From: Scolanthus callimorphus
Taxonomy: Eukaryota; Cnidaria; Anthozoa; Actiniaria; Edwardsiidae
Length of the DNA: 64,000 bases
Assembly: GCA_033964015.1 (NCBI GenBank)
Contig: CM066923.1
Location: forward strand, 22,821,086-22,885,085
Reading direction: 5' to 3'
Positions within the stretch are counted from its first letter, which is position 1. Each line of letters opens with the position of its first letter. The notes beneath the pieces were generated by a model. The model did not search any database. It was not told the DNA's origin and saw only the letters and a program-made list of their open reading frames with translations. Of this stretch, positions 1-10,899 are shown in pieces. The translations under genes were made by a program, and so were the position numbers.

Positions 1-608
1 GAGATTTTTTCTCCTTCTTCGCTTACTAGGGCTAACGCCAATAAGCACACATGGGGCCATTTCGTTAGCACGTTAGCTTTCACACAAGGTTAATTCCTTA
101 TCTCCACTCTTATCATTCATATTCTTCGCCTTTCCAACGCAATAATTCTTTCTTTTCTTTGTTAGTAGCGCCCGCTATTTTTTATTCATTGTTCGGCTTC
201 CGAAGGAGTAGCCTCTCAGTCGGAGGTTGAACGAATGGAACTATCCCGATATCAAAAATGTGTTATCACAGGAAAAATTCACAGAACTATTCATGGGTGA
301 AATGAGATTTCCCATGTCACAGACTTGGAACTTGGAACACAAATCAGGGCCCGACACTGCGACCATAATGTCGCCAATGGCGACTAAATTTGGCGACTAA
401 ATCTGGGGCGACCATGATTTTAGAGCTAGTCGTCAAATGCCACCTCATCTTTCTGAGTTCAGCTGAGATCCACGTGGCGACTAAATTTTGCTTTTTTGCG
501 ACAAAACATTTTGAATTAGTCGCCAATGTCGGGCTCTGAAAACACGCAGATGGCATGCACAGGCGCCACAACGCATGGGTTCAAGGTCACCGCTGGGTAT
601 CGGCTTAC

Positions 609-764
609 CTTCAGTGATCTGGTAGACGTAAATAGATCCTTTCTGTCCACAGCAGACACCCTTACTGGCTTCGTTACACGGCTTCAGATTAGAATCAATG
701 CAGTTACTGCTGACACCGTATTTATCGTAATATTCGCCAGCTTCTGGACCAGAACTGCACTCCA
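609..764 (-). CDS. Exon, second half of GCY-type Cys-rich domain (copy 1)
   Basis: The exon is 156 nt, phase 1 in and out, with acceptor CGCAG and donor GTAAGC. It encodes ECSSGPEAGEYYDKYGVSSN, then NC, PC and a CC pair, then GSIYVYQI. The pattern Y-x3-G-x-S-x2-C followed by Cys and a final YVYQI is typical of a domain common in cnidarian and other marine invertebrate extracellular proteins; I do not know an agreed name. It is nearly identical to 29330-29485. It is the last exon of the block seen before the window start. Confidence 0.82.
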
Positions 765-837
765 CTGCGAGCAAAAAAAAAGTAGCATATGAGAAACTAA
801 GCTGGTCTTTACATGTTCATTTAGTGTGGTGTTTTAA

Positions 838-1084
838 AGGGAGGCTGTCACGATACGAGCATGCTCCAGGAATGATCAATGAGCAAAACTATTTAGACCA
901 TCCTATCAGAAAACTATTGAAGAATATGTAAAACGTAAACATTTGGTCGGATTGATCGAGAAACAGCGAGATTAATACGGATTGTTTTCGTGGTTTTCAG
1001 TCTTCGCTATGGCATCGTTACGGGACGATACTTCTTTGTTTTGAGATGCGCAGAACAGCTGCGCAGTTGCGTGACAGCCTCCCT
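838..1084. mobile_element. MITE with TTAA target duplication (piggyBac-like)
   Basis: A 247-bp element starts AGGGAGGCTGTCACG and ends with its reverse complement. TTAA flanks both sides (834-837, 1085-1088). Copy 2 has the same intron with a single TTAA at about 29556 and no element, which is a paired empty site. No ORF of note. Confidence 0.85.
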
Positions 1085-1721
1085 TTAAGCTTTAGGAATG
1101 GGGGGGCTCTGGTAATAGGCATTCGAGGGCCTTCGCTGATTGGTTGATTTTAAACGTTGGTGCAATGGGGAGTTTGCAGGTGTTGCGTGACATTTTGAAT
1201 AAAATGAAAATACCATATTTGAAAAGAGCTTGTCGAAATTAGAAAATTGGGTAAATATTAGCGCACGAAGTAGGCTGTTCTCTATACGTTTAATGTTGGA
1301 CAACTGCTGCTTTCCACAGACAACACTAAACCTATAGGAAAACAACCAATGCTCATAACTTGTGCGTTTTTTATCGAAATCACCTCAAATTTTATGATTT
1401 CACATATTTCGTCAAGCTCTTTACAAATTTTGTAGTTTTATTTTACTGCGATAAAATTTCAAAATGTCACGCAACACCTGCAACTCCCCAGTGCATGGGG
1501 AGAAAGTTATTTCTCTCAAAGGCTCTATATTAAATCTCGCGCGCGCGTCAGTGGCTGTCACCAGATTTGCAAACAACAGAGTTAATATATATATAACATA
1601 TATTTAAATATATATTGTATATGAGAATAGACACACAGATCACATACAACTACATAAAATCAGTCAGAGAAGTATTATACCTGTTCGGTACCGTTTTGAA
1701 GGTTACGGGCAGCAGTCTTAC

Positions 1722-1943
1722 CTGTGTTATCATGCAAAGAAACTCCAAAGAAACTATAGCTTTTGTGCTCTGTCTTGATCTTGCGCGCGCAATCACACAC
1801 CAACTTTGGCAAGAAGCCGGTCAGTCCTTCCAGCCCATTATACAATGGCGGTTTAGAGAAGATCTTTTCCGAGAGTGCGCGCAGTCCGGGGTCTTGCTTC
1901 TCGTTATAACATCCCCTCTTTTCAAACTTCACCTCGCATTTGA
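1722..1943 (-). CDS. Exon, first half of GCY-type Cys-rich domain (copy 1)
   Basis: The exon is 222 nt, phase 1-1, with acceptor TTTACAG and donor GTAAGACT. It encodes KCEVKFEKRGCYN, then a helix-rich stretch, LVCDCARKI and FFGVSLHDN. Together with 609-764 it makes one complete domain: GCY motif, C-x-C-A helix, FG strand, then YGVSSNC. It matches 30602-30823, with for example KIKTEHKS here against KIKNEHKS there. Confidence 0.82.
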
Positions 1944-1981
1944 CTGTAAAGGTAAAGCAAAACAACATATTAGTGTATTAA

Positions 1982-2103
1982 TGGCCCATCATCAACCGAG
2001 AGCCTTTGCGGACTCTTAGCCAATCAGAGCACTTGAAAAACAATGGATCAATTTGAAAACAATAGAAAACGGGGCGCAAAGGCTCCTGGTTGGTGATGGG
2101 CCT
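1982..2103. mobile_element. Short MITE with TTAA duplication
   Basis: This 122-bp element has termini TGGCCCATCATCAACC and GGTTGGTGATGGGCCT and TTAA on both sides (1978-1981, 2104-2107). Copy 2 keeps a single TTAA at the matching place (about 31352-31356), so the insertion is specific to copy 1. Confidence 0.8.
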
Positions 2104-2560
2104 TTAAACGTTGGTTACTGCTAGCCTCCTCCGCAGGCGTATTTTGTGGCGTGTTTTTCGGCTCGTTTTGGCTCGGTTTCCAGCCTTGGCGGTTGAAGAT
2201 GAGCCCGCGCTCCTTTCCCCTCCCCCTCGACTTTTTGCTCGTGCCTAGTCTTCTCGCGCGTTTTCGCTCCAGCACAGCAACCCCGCGCGTTTTTTTTTGT
2301 TTTGTTTTGCTTTGAGTCGAGAGATGCCTGCGGAGATGGCTAGGATACTGCATCGTTTTATGGCAAAATGTGTACAATTCTACCATAAAATATCGAAAAG
2401 TGCTGCAGCAACCAAAGTGTAACCCCTGATATCATAAAGACGGATCAGTTAGAAAAAAGTCACATTTGATATTTTGTTTCTTATTGTATTAAGGATTCTC
2501 TATGCAAAGAATCAAGCCTTTTTGACTTTACCTGACCTTATTCTAGAAATCATTACATAC

Positions 2561-2596
2561 CATCTTCGGTAGGGGGTGTAGGTTCGGGCGCCTCTT
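2561..2596 (-). CDS. Linker microexon, 36 nt (copy 1)
   Basis: Phase 1-1 exon between TTTCAG and GTATGT. It encodes EAPEPTPPTED, a Pro/acidic hinge between vWA4 and the GCY domain. The same exon occurs at 31818-31853 and a similar 36-nt linker at 11316-11351. Confidence 0.75.
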
Positions 2597-2780
2597 CTGA
2601 AACAAAAACAAGACAAGCGCGTGTTTAACATCGGGGGCGCAATGTCACCCACTCGCTACATCTTCCACCACAGCCGATTAGGATAATATGTGATTAGGTT
2701 TAGACGACGTCTCAATCCCGGTCTACAATTGTACAAATAAACTGGGTGGGACGAAGTCGGTTAAATAATGTAATAATAGA

Positions 2781-2923
2781 CCACCCAATTCAGATCATGT
2801 GATGATTCCTTTGGGTGGATACTTTTGTTAGTTCTGCACATACACTCGTGCACTCGGTCGAGTGAGCAAAATTGGACAATTATAACCACCCAAAGGAATC
2901 ATCACATGATCTGAATTGGGTGG
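2781..2923. mobile_element. Palindromic MITE family B, copy in duplication copy 1
   Basis: The arms read CCACCCAATTCAGATCATG and its reverse complement around a core with TCGTGCACTCGGTCGAGTG. Outer sequence includes GTTAGCCGATTTAG near 2943-2960. The same element is at 32038-32180, and interrupted copies are at 9934-10566, 17336-18037 and 40697-41355. Being present in both duplication copies, it predates the duplication. Confidence 0.8.
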
Positions 2924-3949
2924 CAACAAGATGTAAACATCGTTAGCCGATTTAGTCTATTGAGGCCATTATTGACGACTTCAAAGAAAAACCGTAAAGA
3001 AATCCAAACTTTGAGAGTACTAAGTGGGCGCAAACCTAATCATGTCACGTGATTAATACTCTATGGAGCAGATTTCATATGACTGAGAAAAAGTTAAGGC
3101 GTGTCCGGCGCATTGTCAGTGCCGTGACGGTATTGCGTCCGTGTCAAAGCATTTTGATTGGTTGATATGTCGTTTGGTATGTGATTGGCTGAATGTTCAC
3201 GAGTGGGCGAGGTTCGGTGTCTTTCCGTAACCTTACCATGTTATGTGCCCTTTCACGGTCATAAGAACTCTACTCTATTCACGAATTGTCAATATTTCAG
3301 CTTTTATATCTTCTTTTCGTCAACGTCATCGTCACGACAAGGTTAAAAGAACATTAAGACGGGCCAGGTCTTGCGTTGTGAAAGGAAACATCACTAAATG
3401 CTTTAAAGAGCCTGTGTCAGCCGCCATTTTGACAGCATAGCAACATACCAAGTCGGAAAAAGCATCCATTTCCATCGGCTGATTTAGAGAATACAGTGCA
3501 ATTTTCTAGATTGAATTTGATAAATCAAATCTGAAACTTTGTTCTTAGATGTTTATTAAGGGAGTTATACACGTAATTCAACCGCAAAGAAGTGGTTGAC
3601 ACGGGCTCTTTAATCACTAGTCTAAATGTGTTAATCTTTCTTGACTTTCTAAAGAGCTTCACTCCGCCCCAATTTTCTCGTACAGAAAAAATAATACCGA
3701 GTCAGGGAACGCATGTCCCCTTCCATCTGTTCCACACGGCCGATTTAGGAAAGGTAATATATAATTATTGGCTGAATTCGGTAAATTATTTATCGAAATT
3801 GGTCTGCAGATCGTTATTTCGAGATTTCTATACGTACTTCTGCTTCTAATAGTGTAAACAAAACACGTAAATAATAACAAAGGATCGGGGCTGAGGTTTC
3901 TAAGGGAACGCACAAAAGCAAAGGAACGCATGCAAAGAACAACACTCAC

Positions 3950-4111
3950 GTTTAGCGCATGTTCTCTGTGTAACTTCCTCAAGTTTCCCGTCCAACTCAG
4001 TATACTGGTCAACCATGAAAAGGTTCTTGCTGTCCCCGTCAGCAATTTCAACAAATCTGACTGCTTCACTGTTTTGCCCACACCAACCACTATCACACGG
4101 ACGTTCTTGGC
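3950..4111 (-). pseudogene. vWA4 second-half exon with 1-base deletion (copy 1)
   Basis: This matches 33228-33390 but is 162 rather than 163 nt. One A is missing from an A-run (GTTGAAATTGC here, GTTGAAAATTGC in copy 2). The frame AKNVRVIVVGVGKTVKQSDL is lost afterwards. Splice signals (TTAACAG, GTGAGT) are intact. The lesion is real decay or a homopolymer error in the draft. Confidence 0.75.
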
Positions 4112-4649
4112 CTGTTAAAATAAAATAGCACAAATGCATGAAAATAAAGTTAACCATGCGCAATTGGCCGTTTTTCACGATGTTGTGAGAACAATACCCT
4201 TGAGCCGTTCCGACTCGTTCTGGCGAAGACGGCTTTTGTTATTCAAAACAGACAAGCATTGTTCTCATCCCAATTATGTTGCGTGTTGCAAGTTGTAAAA
4301 ACTTGTGCGCGAACTAGAGTGCGGGTCTACTTTGAGCCACAAATTATGGCTTTGTTGCTCGTTTTTCATCAAACACACTCTACTTTTGTGGGAAGGGTCC
4401 TAATTTTTTTTAGCCATGTTTGAAAAAAATGGCCGCTAGAGGTACCACTATAGTATACCCCTTTCCTTCATTTCAATGTTGGAGGTAGTATAGCAGTGCT
4501 CAAATTGCAAGGAAGAGAGCCCGTGGCAAACAACATTGTACTGGGGGGAGGGGCAGGGAAAATGGGGGGGGGGGGACCAGAGTGGAACATAGAACCCCTG
4601 TTTACTGAAAACGTTCTACATATACGACAACAATTTTGTCCCGCATTGT

Positions 4650-4755
4650 AGGTTGGCCGTGTGAATACTGTTGCAAAACGTGCCAGAATTGTAGCGATAC
4701 CGTGTGAACAGGCAGTACCGTACCGGAATTGTACCGGTCTCGTGTGAACGGGGTA
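4650..4755. mobile_element. Right remnant of Harbinger-like MITE A (copy 1)
   Basis: Sequence from GTGTGAATACTGTTGC to CGTGTGAACGGGGTA matches the right part of the element at 33848-34057, and CTA follows as in copy 2. The left half is replaced by unrelated DNA. It marks an insertion older than the duplication. Confidence 0.75.
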
Positions 4756-4778
4756 CTAGACATCAAATTTGGACTCAC

Positions 4779-4982
4779 TTTCAAAGGAGCGACAATATCA
4801 GTCATCGATTTCTCGCCGGCGTCTGGGTTATCGTCAGTAAGGAGAATCAGTACATTAGCTCTGTTCTCACGGTCTCCTCCTGCGATCGAAAATATCTTCT
4901 CGTTTGCCATCTCTAAAGCCAGGTCCACTCTTGATCCAGTCCCGGTCCACGAAAGTTCCTTTATTTTCTCTTGCACTTTTGC
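4779..4982 (-). CDS. vWA4 first-half exon, 5' part lost in assembly gap
   Basis: The visible end encodes AKVQEKIKELSWTGTGS, RVDLALEMANEKIFS, VLILLTDDNPDAGEKS and the last LK before GTGAGT. It is nearly the same as the end of 34081-34490 (for instance LLTDDNPDAG here, LFTDDNPDAS there). The part with the domain start and MIDAS is in the N gap. On the other side of the gap there is only MITE sequence. Confidence 0.8.
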
Positions 4983-5082
4983 NNNNNNNNNNNNNNNNNN
5001 NNNNNNNNNNNNNNNNNNNNNNNNNNNNNNNNNNNNNNNNNNNNNNNNNNNNNNNNNNNNNNNNNNNNNNNNNNNNNNNNNN
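4983..5082. other. Assembly gap (100 N)
   Basis: Exactly 100 N, the usual placeholder for a gap of unknown size. The missing vWA4 exon start must lie here. The right flank begins directly in an inverted-repeat arm, which may explain why assembly failed. Confidence 0.98.
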
Positions 5083-5375
5083 TTACTGCGATTTTCATAA
5101 TTCTGTGAACTCCCACTTAACATTTCTGAACGCCAAAACTGCGTTTTGGCTTCCGTCAATCAAACCTTTAAGTCAAGTCCCCGTACGTTTTCTGAGTTTG
5201 CTTTGCATTTTACAGTGAAATTGTGTTTTGAAGCTAGCTAACCCCTATCAGTTTACAGGATCTATCATCTGCCTTCGTGAAATCACCCAGAGTTGTCCAC
5301 TCGTTTGATTGACGGAAGCCAAACCGCGGTTTGTTGGTCGTGTAGAGTTCGCAGAATTATGAAAATCGCAGTAAC
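5083..5375. mobile_element. Palindromic MITE next to the gap
   Basis: The left arm begins TTACTGCGATTTTCATAATT and the right arm ends with its near reverse complement before CGCAGTAAC. A second inner inverted pair is GGCTTCCGTCAATCAAAC and GTTTGATTGACGGAAGCC. No coding content. Confidence 0.75.
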
Positions 5376-5626
5376 TGTACGGCAGCCAAAATGGAATATA
5401 CGGAGCGGACACGAGAAAATAAAACTAATATTCAAGCCACCGTGTAATTTCCTTTTTATTATATAGACAAACCAGAAAAAAATATATAAAATTGATTTCC
5501 AATCAGTTTTGTTTTGACCGATTCAGGTCCCGGGTGTAGCTTGGTATGAGATCTACGAGTGGCGTATTTCCAAGGAAAACACTCGTGTCTATATAATAAA
5601 ACATGATATGTGAATGCGTGTTTTAC

Positions 5627-5670
5627 CTTCCACAATCAGTTCCACTGTACTTATTTCAATCTTTTGTCGT
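5627..5670 (-). pseudogene. Truncated Ig exon end (Ig5 fragment)
   Basis: About 40 nt encode a final Ig strand, ISTVELIVEG, before donor GTAAAAC, as in Ig4 at 6164 (SKVELIVEG). The downstream intron also matches. Upstream the homology stops at a separate repeat (5670-5900, GGAGACGGCGAAGGTGACGG), so the rest of the exon has been lost. Confidence 0.55.
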
Positions 5671-6163
5671 TTCACTATTGAAGTAGGCGGAGACGGCGAA
5701 GGTGACGGAGACGCAAGGACGCTTGCGTTCGTGTAAATATCAAATAACGAAGACGGAGAGGAGACGCAAGCGTGAAGTAAGCAGAACGGTTTTCCTTTTC
5801 TTACATCTCCGCTTACACTTACGTCGCTACTGTCACGACGATTTTCACACAAACGTAAGCTCTTACGTCTCCTCCGTATCCGCTTATTTCGCTAGTGAAA
5901 AGCCGGCTTTAGAAAGCCCGTGTCAGTCACTCCTTTGTAAGTGGTTTCTTTCGATATTAGAAGACGAATTACGAATTATCAACATCTAAAACAAAGTTTC
6001 AGATTTGATGTACCTAATTCAATCGAGAAAAGTGCTCTATATCCTCTAAATCAGCAGATGGAAATGGATGCTTTCTCCGATTTAGTATGTTGCTATGCTG
6101 TCAAAATGGCGGCTGACACAGGCTCTTTAAATACAACGTGATATGTGTTAAATGCGTGTTTAC

Positions 6164-6534
6164 CTTCTACAATCAGTTCCACTTTGCTTGTTACAATTTT
6201 CTGGTTCGAAAGTACAAGGTCACACTCGTATACCCCAGCGTCTTGTTTCCTGACGTTGAACAATGCGAGCGACGCATTAAAGCTCTTTCTTTTTTAATAC
6301 GCCACCTCAGCCAATCTGGAGACTCGGGGGACTTTTTTCCACGCCCAGTTAGAGTTTTTGTCCTCATAAGCGAGTGTATAGCGCCTCCCTTGCCCTTGAT
6401 TTAAGTACCATATAGGCCCGTAACGGAAGAAAGCGCTCTCCTTTTCTTGAGAGACGTAGTACGCCAGTCGAAGGTAACATTGCCGCCGCTTGAGACTCTA
6501 ATCGTCTTACCAGGCGATATGGTGAAATAGGCCT
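6164..6534 (-). pseudogene. Ig4 exon with frameshift and in-frame stop
   Basis: Acceptor GTCCCCAG and donor GTAAAC are intact. The start AYFTISPGKTIRVSSGGNVT and FDW is in one frame. After a missing G (near 6460) the V-set body continues in another frame as YYVSQEKESAFFRYGPIWYL. The F strand reads QDAGVYECDLVLS and the G strand SKVELIVEG. A TAA stop lies just before KRKSFNAS, near 6297. The B strand lacks Cys; the F strand has it. The exon is probably dead, or has several sequence errors. Confidence 0.65.
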
Positions 6535-7265
6535 CTGGGGACATCACAACATCAAATTGTGATGAGCTGAGTCATGATACAGTTCTCATTGGATTGATAC
6601 CCTCAGCCCATTGGATTGAGACTCTCAGTGCAAAACAATAGAGGGTCATACAATAGAACGAGGAACAATGGGATGCTCTGTTCTGCCTATCTAATCGCAC
6701 AAGATCTGTATTACTCCTCGGAGGAGCTGCTCACTTTTTTCATTTATCATCTAGAATTCAATTAGATATACTTAAACAATAAGAATAATTACATTACTTT
6801 AGAGCGACAAGCAGAATACCTGAAATGGGCTATCACATTCAAAATAATGAATTACTTTGCAAGTGATCAAAATGAAACTTTTATAAAGCGCCTATGTGCT
6901 TACACTTAGCAAATAGTTTCTAGTGTTGTTGAAGTTTACATTATGAACAAAAAGACCGCTCCCGAGGGTAAAAGTTAGGCCTACGGCTAACGCCGAACTT
7001 CAGCCTCTCTTCTTCTGTCGAACCTTTCCTTTTTCAAAGGATGCCGCTTCATTAGACTTTATAATAGAAAACTTTCTATTGTTTTGTATTGGAATGGCGC
7101 GACTCTGACACGACGTTTGCCGTACGCCTTAGTTAGTTAGACGAGAAGCAGCTTGAATTCTCGTTTCTCGGCGTTTCGCGACTCATTCCGCCTCGCTTGA
7201 TTTTATCAGTATCCTAAGGGCTGGTTTTATACACGAACGCGAGCACAAGAAGCAAGCACGCGTTT
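6535..7265. other. Intronic or intergenic stretch without recognised feature
   Basis: I see no coding exon. The part near 6950-7100 has GC-richer palindromic fragments. The last bases before 7266 resemble the flank of the following satellite. Confidence 0.4.
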
Positions 7266-7919
7266 GCGTTCTAGTGTAATGTATGAGTAAGTTTACGTCT
7301 GCGCTTGTGTTCTAGTGTAAACCACATAAGGGAAATGTATGAGTTTGATATCCTTAAGTTTGCGTCTGCGCTTGTGTTCATGTGTAAACCACATAAGGGA
7401 AATGTATGAGTTTGATATCTTTAAGTTTGCGTCTGCGCTTGTGTTCTAGTGTAAACCACATAAGGGAAATGTATGAGTTTGATATCCTTAAGCTTGCGTC
7501 TGCGCTTGCGTTCATGTGTAAATCACACAAGGGAAATGTGTGAGTTTGATATCCTTAAGTTTACGTCTGCGCTTGCGTTCATGTGTAAATCACATAAGGG
7601 AAATGTATGAGTTTGATATCCTTACTTGCGTCTGCGCTGCGTTCATGTGTAAATCACATAAGGGAAATGTATGAGTTTGATATCCTTAAGCTTGCGTCTG
7701 CGCTGCGTTCATGTGTAAATCAGATAAGGGAAATGTATGAGTTTTATATCCTTAAGCTTGCGTCTGCGCTGCGTTCATGTGTAAATCACATAAGGGAAAT
7801 GTATGAGTTTGATATCCTTAAGCTTGCGTCTGCGCTGCGTTCATGTGTAAATCACATAAGGGAAATGTATGTTTGATATCCTTAAGCTTGCGTCTGCGCT
7901 GCGTTCATGTGTAACCTAA
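7266..7919. repeat. Minisatellite, 66-67 bp unit, about 9-10 copies
   Basis: The motif GGGAAATGTATGAGTTTGAT recurs at 7330, 7397, 7464, 7531, 7598, 7662, 7728, 7794 and 7860. The spacing is 67 in the left copies and 64-66 in the right ones. The right copies lost a T in GCGCTTGCG (now GCGCTGCG), so the unit became 66 bp and stays open by chance. Not a gene. Confidence 0.9.
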
Positions 7920-8464
7920 GAAAAGGCGACTCGTTGCAAGTGTAATTATTTCCCGCGCGGGCAGTAACTACGTAGTTATTCCCCGCTAGGATTTATGATT
8001 TTGTTGAAGGCCACGTGACCTCAAATGACCATGACAGTACCTTATTTGTTGAGTGAAAGTCTACGTATATGACAATACAAAGCAATGAATGGTAATGGTT
8101 ACTGGTTACTTACTTGGTTTGATTTTCCCTGTAAAAAAGGAAGGAAACGATGTGTAAGAAGCGTTAGAAGGAATTGAAGAAATATTGACAAAATCGATTT
8201 TGGGAGACGTACTTTACTGGTGAACAATTACGACAAAACAACAAACCTGCAAGCGTATACATGGAGTTTCAGAGCTAACAAAACCGTACGAAAGCGCACG
8301 AGAAATATGTTCGAGGGAAAAATTGGAGAGAAGGAGAAGGGGGGTGGGGAGCGGCAGAAAATGGGATTTTTTTTTTTCAAAAACATCTTGAATTCTTTAA
8401 GTATATTACCTCAAATGCGCGTCAACTGTTTTCCCCGAGCTTCGATCAATAGCCCATTATTTTT

Positions 8465-8636
8465 ATAGAATCCTATGATATCTCTTTTTTTGTAAATTGA
8501 GGACGAGATATCATAGGATTCAAGTATATTTCAAAGCGTTCAGTCGGTAGATTCCGCCGAAAATAGCACTCATCGCTTTTTTCGTGCTATTTTCTTAGCG
8601 GAATCTAGCCTCCTGAAGCTTTGAATATCCTATAAA
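8465..8636. mobile_element. Double-hairpin MITE family E
   Basis: One end has a hairpin of AGAATCCTATGATATCTC and its complement. The other has arms around GATTCCGCCGAAAATAGCAC and GTGCTATTTTCTTAGCGGAA. An inverted copy with a longer centre is at 39819-40032. Confidence 0.75.
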
Positions 8637-9189
8637 ATAGCTAAGATAGTACGCGCGCTCTGATTGGTCGAGAGCTGTGCATTCTCAAATTATAAACGCA
8701 CGGCAGATGCAATGCTATGTTATAAAAGCAATAAAAAGATTTCTGTGGTTTATTTAAAGGACATGGTCACCGAAAACATCAAAATATAACATCACAAATA
8801 ATAAAAATAACAAGTAAAATTAGTGAAGAATGCTTTCAACTTGACATTGTGAAAATTTGAGGTCATTTCGATGTAGGATTGCAACGATATTCGCGGATTG
8901 TAATTACAGCTTACATGAGGAATCCGACTCTTTTGAAATCGGTTTGCCTCAATCTTTTTTCAAACATACTAAATTTGCCATCTTAATTAGCTCATATCTC
9001 AGCAATCCTTCATCGTAATCCCATGAAATTTTCCGTACTTCTTTATTTAAACTGACTCTTTCAATTTCAGAGAATATTTTTGTATTTTGTGACAATAATT
9101 ATTTCAGTGTTTTCTAGGTAACCATGTCCCTTTAAGCAATGAAAAGCGGATTTCTGTTTTATTTTAATTCTTCGGCGTCAATGCTAGGA
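8637..9189. other. AT-rich stretch, no gene seen
   Basis: It contains poly-purine runs and the sentence-like repeat end GGTAACCATGTCCCTTTAA near 9117. It has a matching GGACATGGTCACC at 8759, so 8756-9135 may be one more palindromic MITE with TTTAAAGGGACATGG termini. Confidence 0.5.
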
Positions 9190-9402
9190 GAAGGCGAGTG
9201 ACACGACACGAGGTGGTGGTGGTGGTGGTGGGGGGGGGGGGCGGGGTAGTGAAAACATGGGACGAAAATGTTCAAATTTCCTCCAGCAAATACAGTAAAT
9301 GTATGGGAAAATCTCCCGAGAAGGGGGGGCCCGGCTCCCCTGCCACACCCCCCCCCCCTCCCCCCCCCCCCGCTGGCTACGCCCCTGTTAGGCGGCAAGT
9401 TT
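9190..9402. mobile_element. hAT-like MITE remnant ending in GGCTACGCCCCTG
   Basis: It contains (GGT)n and C-runs, TACAGTAAATGTATGGGAAA and a right end GCTGGCTACGCCCCTG. These are the parts of the elements at 54109-54262 and near 59985-60100. It lies 3' of Ig3 and may have removed its normal splice donor. Confidence 0.55.
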
Positions 9403-9452
9403 AGCCACTGCTCTGAAACGCCATGGTAACGCTTCCCAGCAGGATAAACAAC

Positions 9453-9864
9453 CTTGACGACAAGTTCAACCTCCTTGCTCACAACTTTTCCTGATGGCTG
9501 AAGATTCAAGATGCATACATAGTTGCCTTCCATTGATGTGGTCACATCTTTAAATACAAGTGTAGCCGGAGACTTCCAACCAAGCACACCCTTAAATACA
9601 CCCTCGAGTGCACCAGGTAAAGGTGCAGACAGCTCGAAGGCCCCTGGTTCCCATGTTTCATAGTTATACCCATAGTTATCAATGCGGGCTATTTCTATTT
9701 TTTCGGGTGCTTTGTTTCCTATTTTTCTTCGTATTCCCATGTAGGTGAATACTGCGAGAAGACTAGTGTCTTTACTCCATCAATCACGTAGTCCCATACT
9801 AACTCGACGTTGTCGCCCTCGTTAGCGATCACCTTTGAGGGAGGCTCTTTTGTGAACTTTGCGG
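9453..9864 (-). pseudogene. Ig3 exon with 1-base deletion
   Basis: The acceptor CCTCTAG is phase 1 and joins the linker at 11316. The start reads AKFTKEPPSKVIANEGDNVE, LVWDY, SPTWEYEEK, then TAG. With one more A in the A-run near 9728 the frame would continue as IGNKAPEKIEIARIDNYGYN to GNYVCILNL and KEVELVVK. The B strand has Trp/Val instead of Cys; the F strand Cys is present. The 3' boundary is uncertain: the only GT near the last strand (GTTGTT) gives the wrong phase for the next Ig. Confidence 0.65.
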
Positions 9865-9933
9865 CTAGAGGTCAAAGTAAAATAATTTTTAATCAGTTAG
9901 TTGAATTCGGTCGTGCCCATCAGGCATAAAGCG

Positions 9934-10566
9934 GATAAACCAAATCGGCTAACGGTGTTTAAGCCGCCGTTACACCGTGCAATATTTTCTGTAACTTGTC
10001 TCGCAATGCAGCTGTGAGACAAGTTGCACGAGTCATTGCAGCGTGTAACACCCTCTGTAACGTGCGAGACAGGTTGCTGGAAAGGTTGCAGCAAGTAGGT
10101 TACGATTCTACTTCTCGCAACGGATCGCAGCAACTTGTCCCGCATTACAGCGTGTAACAGCGAATCTTGCAACTTGTCTCGCAATTTCGTTCACAGAAAC
10201 CCTCTCGGGCTTCTTTGCGCATGTGCGATCTGTATTAAAATGGCGGACAAATAGTAAAAGTTCGATACGTTGCGAGCGACCATTGCGACTAATATCAGCT
10301 GCAATGGCTCTTGCATCTTGCCTCGCAGTGGATTGCGGGTGAAGTTGCAGAAAACATTGCACCGTGTAGCGGCGGCTTTACAACTTGTTGCCACTCATTC
10401 AAGGAATCATGTGATGATTCCTTTTGGTAGTTACAATTGTCAATTATTTTCTCACTCCTCAGAGTGCACGAGTGTACGTGTAGAACTAACAAAAGTATCC
10501 ACCCAAAGGAATCATCATATTATATGAACTGGGTGGCGACAAGATGTAAACACCTTAGCCGATTGG
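9934..10566. mobile_element. MITE family B interrupted by another MITE
   Basis: The left end is CCAAATCGGCTAACGGTGTT and the right end GATGTAAACACCTTAGCCGA. The arms contain GGAATCATGTGATGATTCC. The insert at 9962-10377 splits the left arm. Confidence 0.7.
9962..10377. mobile_element. Harbinger-like MITE nested in family B
   Basis: The termini are AGCCGCCGTTACACCGTGCA and its near reverse complement ending CGGCGGCT. TTA lies on both sides (9959-9961, 10378-10380). The inside is rich in TTGC/GCAA with repeated AACTTGTCTCGCA. A 3-bp TTA duplication is the habit of PIF/Harbinger elements. Confidence 0.75.
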
Positions 10567-10589
10567 TTTTATTACAGATGACTGTCGAA

Positions 10590-10880
10590 CGTAAATCAGA
10601 TTGGGTTTTCTACATGTTTATATTGGTCGATGTCTTGGTTCTTTGTTTCGTCAGCCAATCAGAGTACGAAGAAAAACAAACACACAGTGTTTCTCATTTT
10701 CTTTGGTCACGGCTAAACTCAAGTCGCACTTACTTCGTCTCCTGATTGGTCAGTTGTTGAATTTTTTTCGTTTCTGATTGCTAAGTGTATTTACTTCGTC
10801 CCCTGATTGGTCATTTGTTGAATTTGTCTCGTTTCTGATTGGCTAAGTGTATCTACTTCGTCTCCTCATTGGTCGTTGTC
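10590..10880. repeat. Repeat with multiple inverted CCAAT boxes
   Basis: ATTGG occurs repeatedly in units such as CTTCGTCTCCTGATTGGTCA and TTTCTGATTGGCTAAGTGTA. A second copy is at about 27517-27735. Probably a dispersed repeat; any promoter activity is speculation. Confidence 0.6.
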
Positions 10881-10899
10881 TTAGCGATATACATTAAGG

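Larger units (their letters stand above)
1..4982. repeat. Segmental duplication, copy 1 (truncated by window start and N gap)
   Basis: This block matches 28724-34284 in order and orientation across exons and introns. It carries the second vWA-linker-GCY module. It differs by indels: it has the MITEs at 838-1084 and 1982-2103 and lacks those at 30082-30486 and 30853-31352. Around 4380-4650 the two copies hold unrelated sequence. The right edge is the N gap, so the true end of homology is unknown. Confidence 0.9.

Noticed and set aside
7607..7876. 89-codon ORF MSLISLLASALRSCVNHIRE
   Set aside because: Reading of the 66-bp minisatellite.
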